From Amoebophrya sp. A120 (Eukaryota; Sar; Dinophyceae; Syndiniales; Amoebophryaceae), in NCBI GenBank assembly GCA_905178155.1, contig CAJINV010000004.1, positions 9,772,625 to 9,836,624 on the forward strand: a DNA stretch of 64,000 bases, read 5' to 3'. Made by a program: the position numbers and the translations under genes. Below, in pieces: positions 60,759-64,000 of this stretch. Position 1 is the first letter of the stretch; every line of letters begins with the position of its first letter. The notes beneath the pieces were generated by a model that saw only the letters and a program-made list of their open reading frames with translations, was not told the origin of the DNA and searched no databases.

Positions 60759-63700
60759 ATGTCGATGTCCCTCCAAACGCTTCCGGAAAAGGAGGCCAAA
60801 ACCCGCAGCTCCCAGTCCCGGAGCCGTGCAAGTAGCGTTTCGCACGCGGCGGCTCGCACCAGGGACCAAGATGCTACAGCAGCTAGTACACAGCAGGTAC
60901 TAGTGCCTCACTCTCGCGGCTCCCGCATGCGCGATCTGTCCTCCGACCACATCAAGTACGCATTTGGGTTGAAAGAGAGCAACCCCGACGACTTCCTGCC
61001 CGCTTTCAAAGTGCGACAGGGGTCCAAGGGGAGGCGCCGCGAGGCCTACGACATGCACCAGGGCGGGAGCCAGATGAAGGATGTGTTTCGCAGCCCAGGT
61101 TGTGGAAGGAGTACTTCTCCAAGAGCAGGGGGCAGTGGAGCTGCGACCCCAGCAGCTAGTATGTTGTCCAAGGAGTCGCTACCAGCTGGGGGCGGGGGGT
61201 CCAGAAGCTCAACGCCGTTACAGAGAAGGAGTATTTGATGTTTTTTGTTTGCTTGAAATGAGGGAAGCGTGGAGTTGTTTCGTTGCATAGTTCGACGATG
61301 TAAAAGCAATGAATGCATCTGGTGCAGCTTCTATGCGTCGTCAAACGCACGACGGACGAGAAGCAGCACGAGGTGATGTATCATTTAATCTAGTACGCAA
61401 CGATGATCACGGATTCAACATACTTATGAATTTTTTGCGAAATTCTTCAACCAAAAAACAGAATCTTCGCGTCGTCTAAACGCGCACCGGCACGTGTCGA
61501 TGCAGAGTTCCGCGTTTCCTCTGGAACGGAGCTCTAGTGTGGGGGTTGTGAACCCAGATTTCACGGTGGAATTTCGGGTTACGATGTCAAAAAACAGTGT
61601 CGCTGATTTAGGTGACGTCGATGTAGCTAACTTTGCTCCTGCCGATCTTGCAACAGTGCCGAACAGCAGAGTTACAGGCACCGCGATGGAACAAAATTTA
61701 TTGCCGGGAGGTCGTACAACGCCGTCTCCGACGTCCCCCGGTGGTCCTCCACGCTCCTCCCTCTCCTCACCCACAAAGGAGCAGCAGTTGGAAATTTTGA
61801 ATAAGCTCCCGAAGCGCAACATAGGCGATGACGTGAAGTGGACCATGCGGACGGACGAAGTCCAACGAAAGCAGATCCGCTGGATATCGAAAGGAAAAAT
61901 CCCCCCTCCCCATATCGAACACGAAATTTGTGATGCTGTATTTGAGGTCACAAATCGACTTGTCATGCTAGAAGGCCAAGAGCCGCAGTCGTGGCCTCGT
62001 TTGCAGGCAATTTGTCGTGCTGTTTCTCACTCTCAGCTGCCTCCTATCATGCTGAAGATGCAAGGCTTCCCCACGCCACCCAGCACTACAGTTCGCATCT
62101 TTTCCCGTGTAGCATGACAAAGCTGATTTGTGACAACAAATCTGCATCACAGATTTCCGTTTAGATATGGGGAGGGGGGATTTTTCCGTTTGATACTGGA
62201 CGGCAGACAAAGAGTTGGACTACGCCATGGGCTTTTCCCTGCGGAAGCTTGACGAGACAGAGGAAGGGAACAACAGTATGACGCGGTTGGAAAACCGCCC
62301 CTTCAAGCAGTTTTTGAATGTCAAGCAGGACGTGGTGAAGCGGGACCTGCAAGCGGAGATCGAACGGGAAAAGCGGCAACCACAGATGGCAATGTCCCGA
62401 ACAAATATGTTGGTGAATAGTAAACAGCGGTCCTCGACGGCGCTGAGTTACGATGCGAATGGTGCCAGCACACAACAACCGTCGCAAAGCGCGCCAGTGA
62501 CGCCGCGGAAAAATTCTAACGGTGGACAGGACCAAGAAATAAACCAGCAGCAAACGTCCACCTTCGGCGCTGAGTTTGGTGCAGCGAAGTCGTCTGCTTC
62601 GGTGGTTCGTGACTTGTATAATTCGCGCCGTAGTTGTGTGACGCCGAAGGTGAATACCAGGAAATCCCGGGCGGACCTGTGGAAACCCTTCCTGCCTACA
62701 TCTACTACTGCAGCTAGCACCGCAGGGAGTGGGACGATTACAGGGCTAACTCCCGCGGAGGGCGCGGCTGCAAAAAGATCGGCTTCCTACACAACTAGCA
62801 CTGCTGTTGCTGCGACCTCGGTGGTGGAACATCAGAAGGATGGCTCGACACATATGCAAGCCACATCACCTCGTGCTGCTGCTGCTCTTGAAGATGCTGA
62901 TTTATTAAAAGCCACTCCCCGTCGGCAGCTGTCGCTCCAAACTGTAGTCCAGAACCTGCACACTGCGGTTCGAAGCGCCTCGGCGCGCAAACGACCGTTG
63001 ACGACCAAGACGGTAAAACCGAAAAACCTTCCGAACTTCACCGTGAACGATCACTACAGGCAAGCGGGTCCGTTTTCGAGCAGTTATCGGGCGGCCTTCG
63101 GCGTGCCCCGGCTCGACGTGTTGGGGAGGGGGCAGGAGGGCGGGGGAGTAAAACAAGGCGCTATTTATTTTACCCCTCGCGGTGGTTTATCTTCGAGTTG
63201 TACGCCGGGCAATATAATTCACGACAATAATTCTACGATATCTGCCCGGGCAAGAAGAGCACTTCAGGAGGACCTGTTATGAACTGCAAAAGCATCGTAC
63301 TTGTATAAATGCATTACAAATTTTCTCAGCATGAAAAATAAAATTTGTAATGCGGATTTACCTTAAGACAAAGATTTGTAATGCTAGACTTGCATTTATA
63401 CGAGTACGATACTTTTGCACGGGATACCTGTTGCTGCAGGACGAAAAGGTCGTGGGTCCGCCGGCCGTATCCTGTGCAAAAGTATCGTACTCGTATGGAA
63501 ATCATGCATTACAAATCCCTTTGTTAAGGTAAATCAGCATTACAAATTTTATTTCTCATGCTGAGGAAATTTGTAATGCATTTATACGAGTACGATACTT
63601 TTGCAGTTCATAGGCCGGCCGCATTGGCGGAAGCAGGGACCTGCACCGAGGGTACTATAACAGTGAGCAACCGATGAACCTCTGCGATTGGGGCGTGCCG

Positions 63701-64000
63701 AAGCAGCTGCTGAACTCGCTTCTTGCTTCGAGCAGTGCAGCTGGTACGGACAAGGACAACAGCAACATCTCCCGGCCCGCCTCGGCAAGGAACTCTAATA
63801 CAGGAAAAAATATAATCGCCGGCACAGCAGCTGACGCAAACAACAATACCTCTGCGCTATCGACACCCCGCACGACGTCGCCCCGCACCCAGAACAAAGC
63901 CATTCTAAAAACCGCGAGTGAGCTCTTGGGCCAGGAAGCGAGGGCGGAGCAGAGACGGAAATTGTCCGCGCGGCAGAAGGCCGCCCGGGCGCTGCAGGGA
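60759..64000 (+). CDS. Low-complexity protein of unknown function, 3' end outside the window
   Basis: Exons 60759-61230, 61462-61884, 62201-63277, 63432-63467 and 63618 onward join in frame to 797 codons within the window. ATG 60759 follows AAAAA. Ser/Arg/Thr-rich with short ordered islands: SSDHIKYAFGLKESNPDDFL, LPKRNIGDDVKWTMRTDEVQ, WTADKELDYAMGFSLRKLDE, RKSRADLWKPFLPT and NEQP-like YYNSEQPMNLCDWGVPKQLL. The first intron is GT-AG; the next three are introners (F4, F1, F1). No domain recognised. The islands between disordered linkers resemble a cytoskeleton-binding protein, which is only a guess. Confidence 0.7.
61231..61461 (+). other. Canonical GT-AG spliceosomal intron
   Basis: GTATTTG...AAAAACAG, phase 1. 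Joins PLQRR to KSSRRLNAHRHVSM. No TIRs or flanking repeat. Confidence 0.78.
61885..62200 (+). mobile_element. Introner F4, complete copy
   Basis: TATCGAAAGGAAAAATCCCC and inverse GGGGGGATTTTTCCGTTTGATA-type end; direct repeat CTGGA (61880-61884, 62196-62200). Joins RKQIRW to TADKELDYA. 316 bp. Confidence 0.94.
63278..63431 (+). mobile_element. Introner F1
   Basis: TATGAACTGCAAAAGCATCG...CTTTTGCACGGGATA; direct repeat CCTGT. Joins LQEDL to LLQDEKVV. Confidence 0.95.
63468..63617 (+). mobile_element. Introner F1, reverse-type interior
   Basis: TATCCTGTGCAAAAGTATCG...CTTTTGCAGTTCATA; direct repeat GGCCG. Joins GPPA to GRIGGSRDL. Only 36 nt of exon separate it from the previous F1 copy, which lies in the opposite orientation. 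Confidence 0.95.

Noticed and set aside
1-64000. CRISPR arrays, bacterial operons, Shine-Dalgarno sites
   Set aside because: Repeats are TIR elements inside spliced genes; gene structure is eukaryotic.

Overview
This is eukaryotic, probably dinoflagellate-lineage DNA; a syndinian such as Amoebophrya is the best guess (inference, about 0.7). All well-supported genes lie on the + strand. They contain a few ordinary GT-AG introns and about 38 introner-like introns. Each introner is a short element with terminal inverted repeats (TIRs), beginning TAT and ending ATA, flanked by a usually 5-bp direct repeat of the coding sequence. Removing the element plus one repeat restores the reading frame in every case traced. 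Introners with repeats and non-canonical splice sites are known from Amoebophrya. I assigned seven TIR families (F1-F7) plus one atypical intron.

Layout. 1-1910: 3' part of a CAMK/AMPK/MARK-like protein kinase gene. 2722-28577: tandem pair of paralogous genes for membrane-anchored discoidin/F5-8C-like (fucolectin-like) proteins. Copy 1 (3466-6176) has four introners. Copy 2 (6934-28577) has five, and one of those has been invaded by a 15.6-kb Ty1/copia-type LTR retrotransposon (12372-28018). The retrotransposon has 320-bp LTRs, a tRNA primer-binding site, gag-like ORFs with zinc knuckles, a protease, an integrase-RT-RNase H polyprotein and extra ORFs before and after pol. 28578-31513: repeats, an assembly gap and a CT microsatellite. 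31514-33036: a four-exon membrane-protein gene with both intron classes. 34249-55310: one giant gene, 23 exons and 22 introners, whose exons join in frame into about 5,128 codons with PDZ-like repeats and coiled coils; product unknown. 55575-56101: small basic protein. 57194-57959: probable secreted Cys-rich protein. 60759-64000: 5' part of a low-complexity protein gene with one GT-AG intron and three introners, running off the window.

The main biology here is intron creation by mobile elements. The two lectin paralogues give two filled-versus-empty site comparisons, the introners occur in both orientations, and one tolerates a retrotransposon 65 times its own size while its host gene stays open. 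Exon joins are deduced from direct repeats and frame, not from transcripts.
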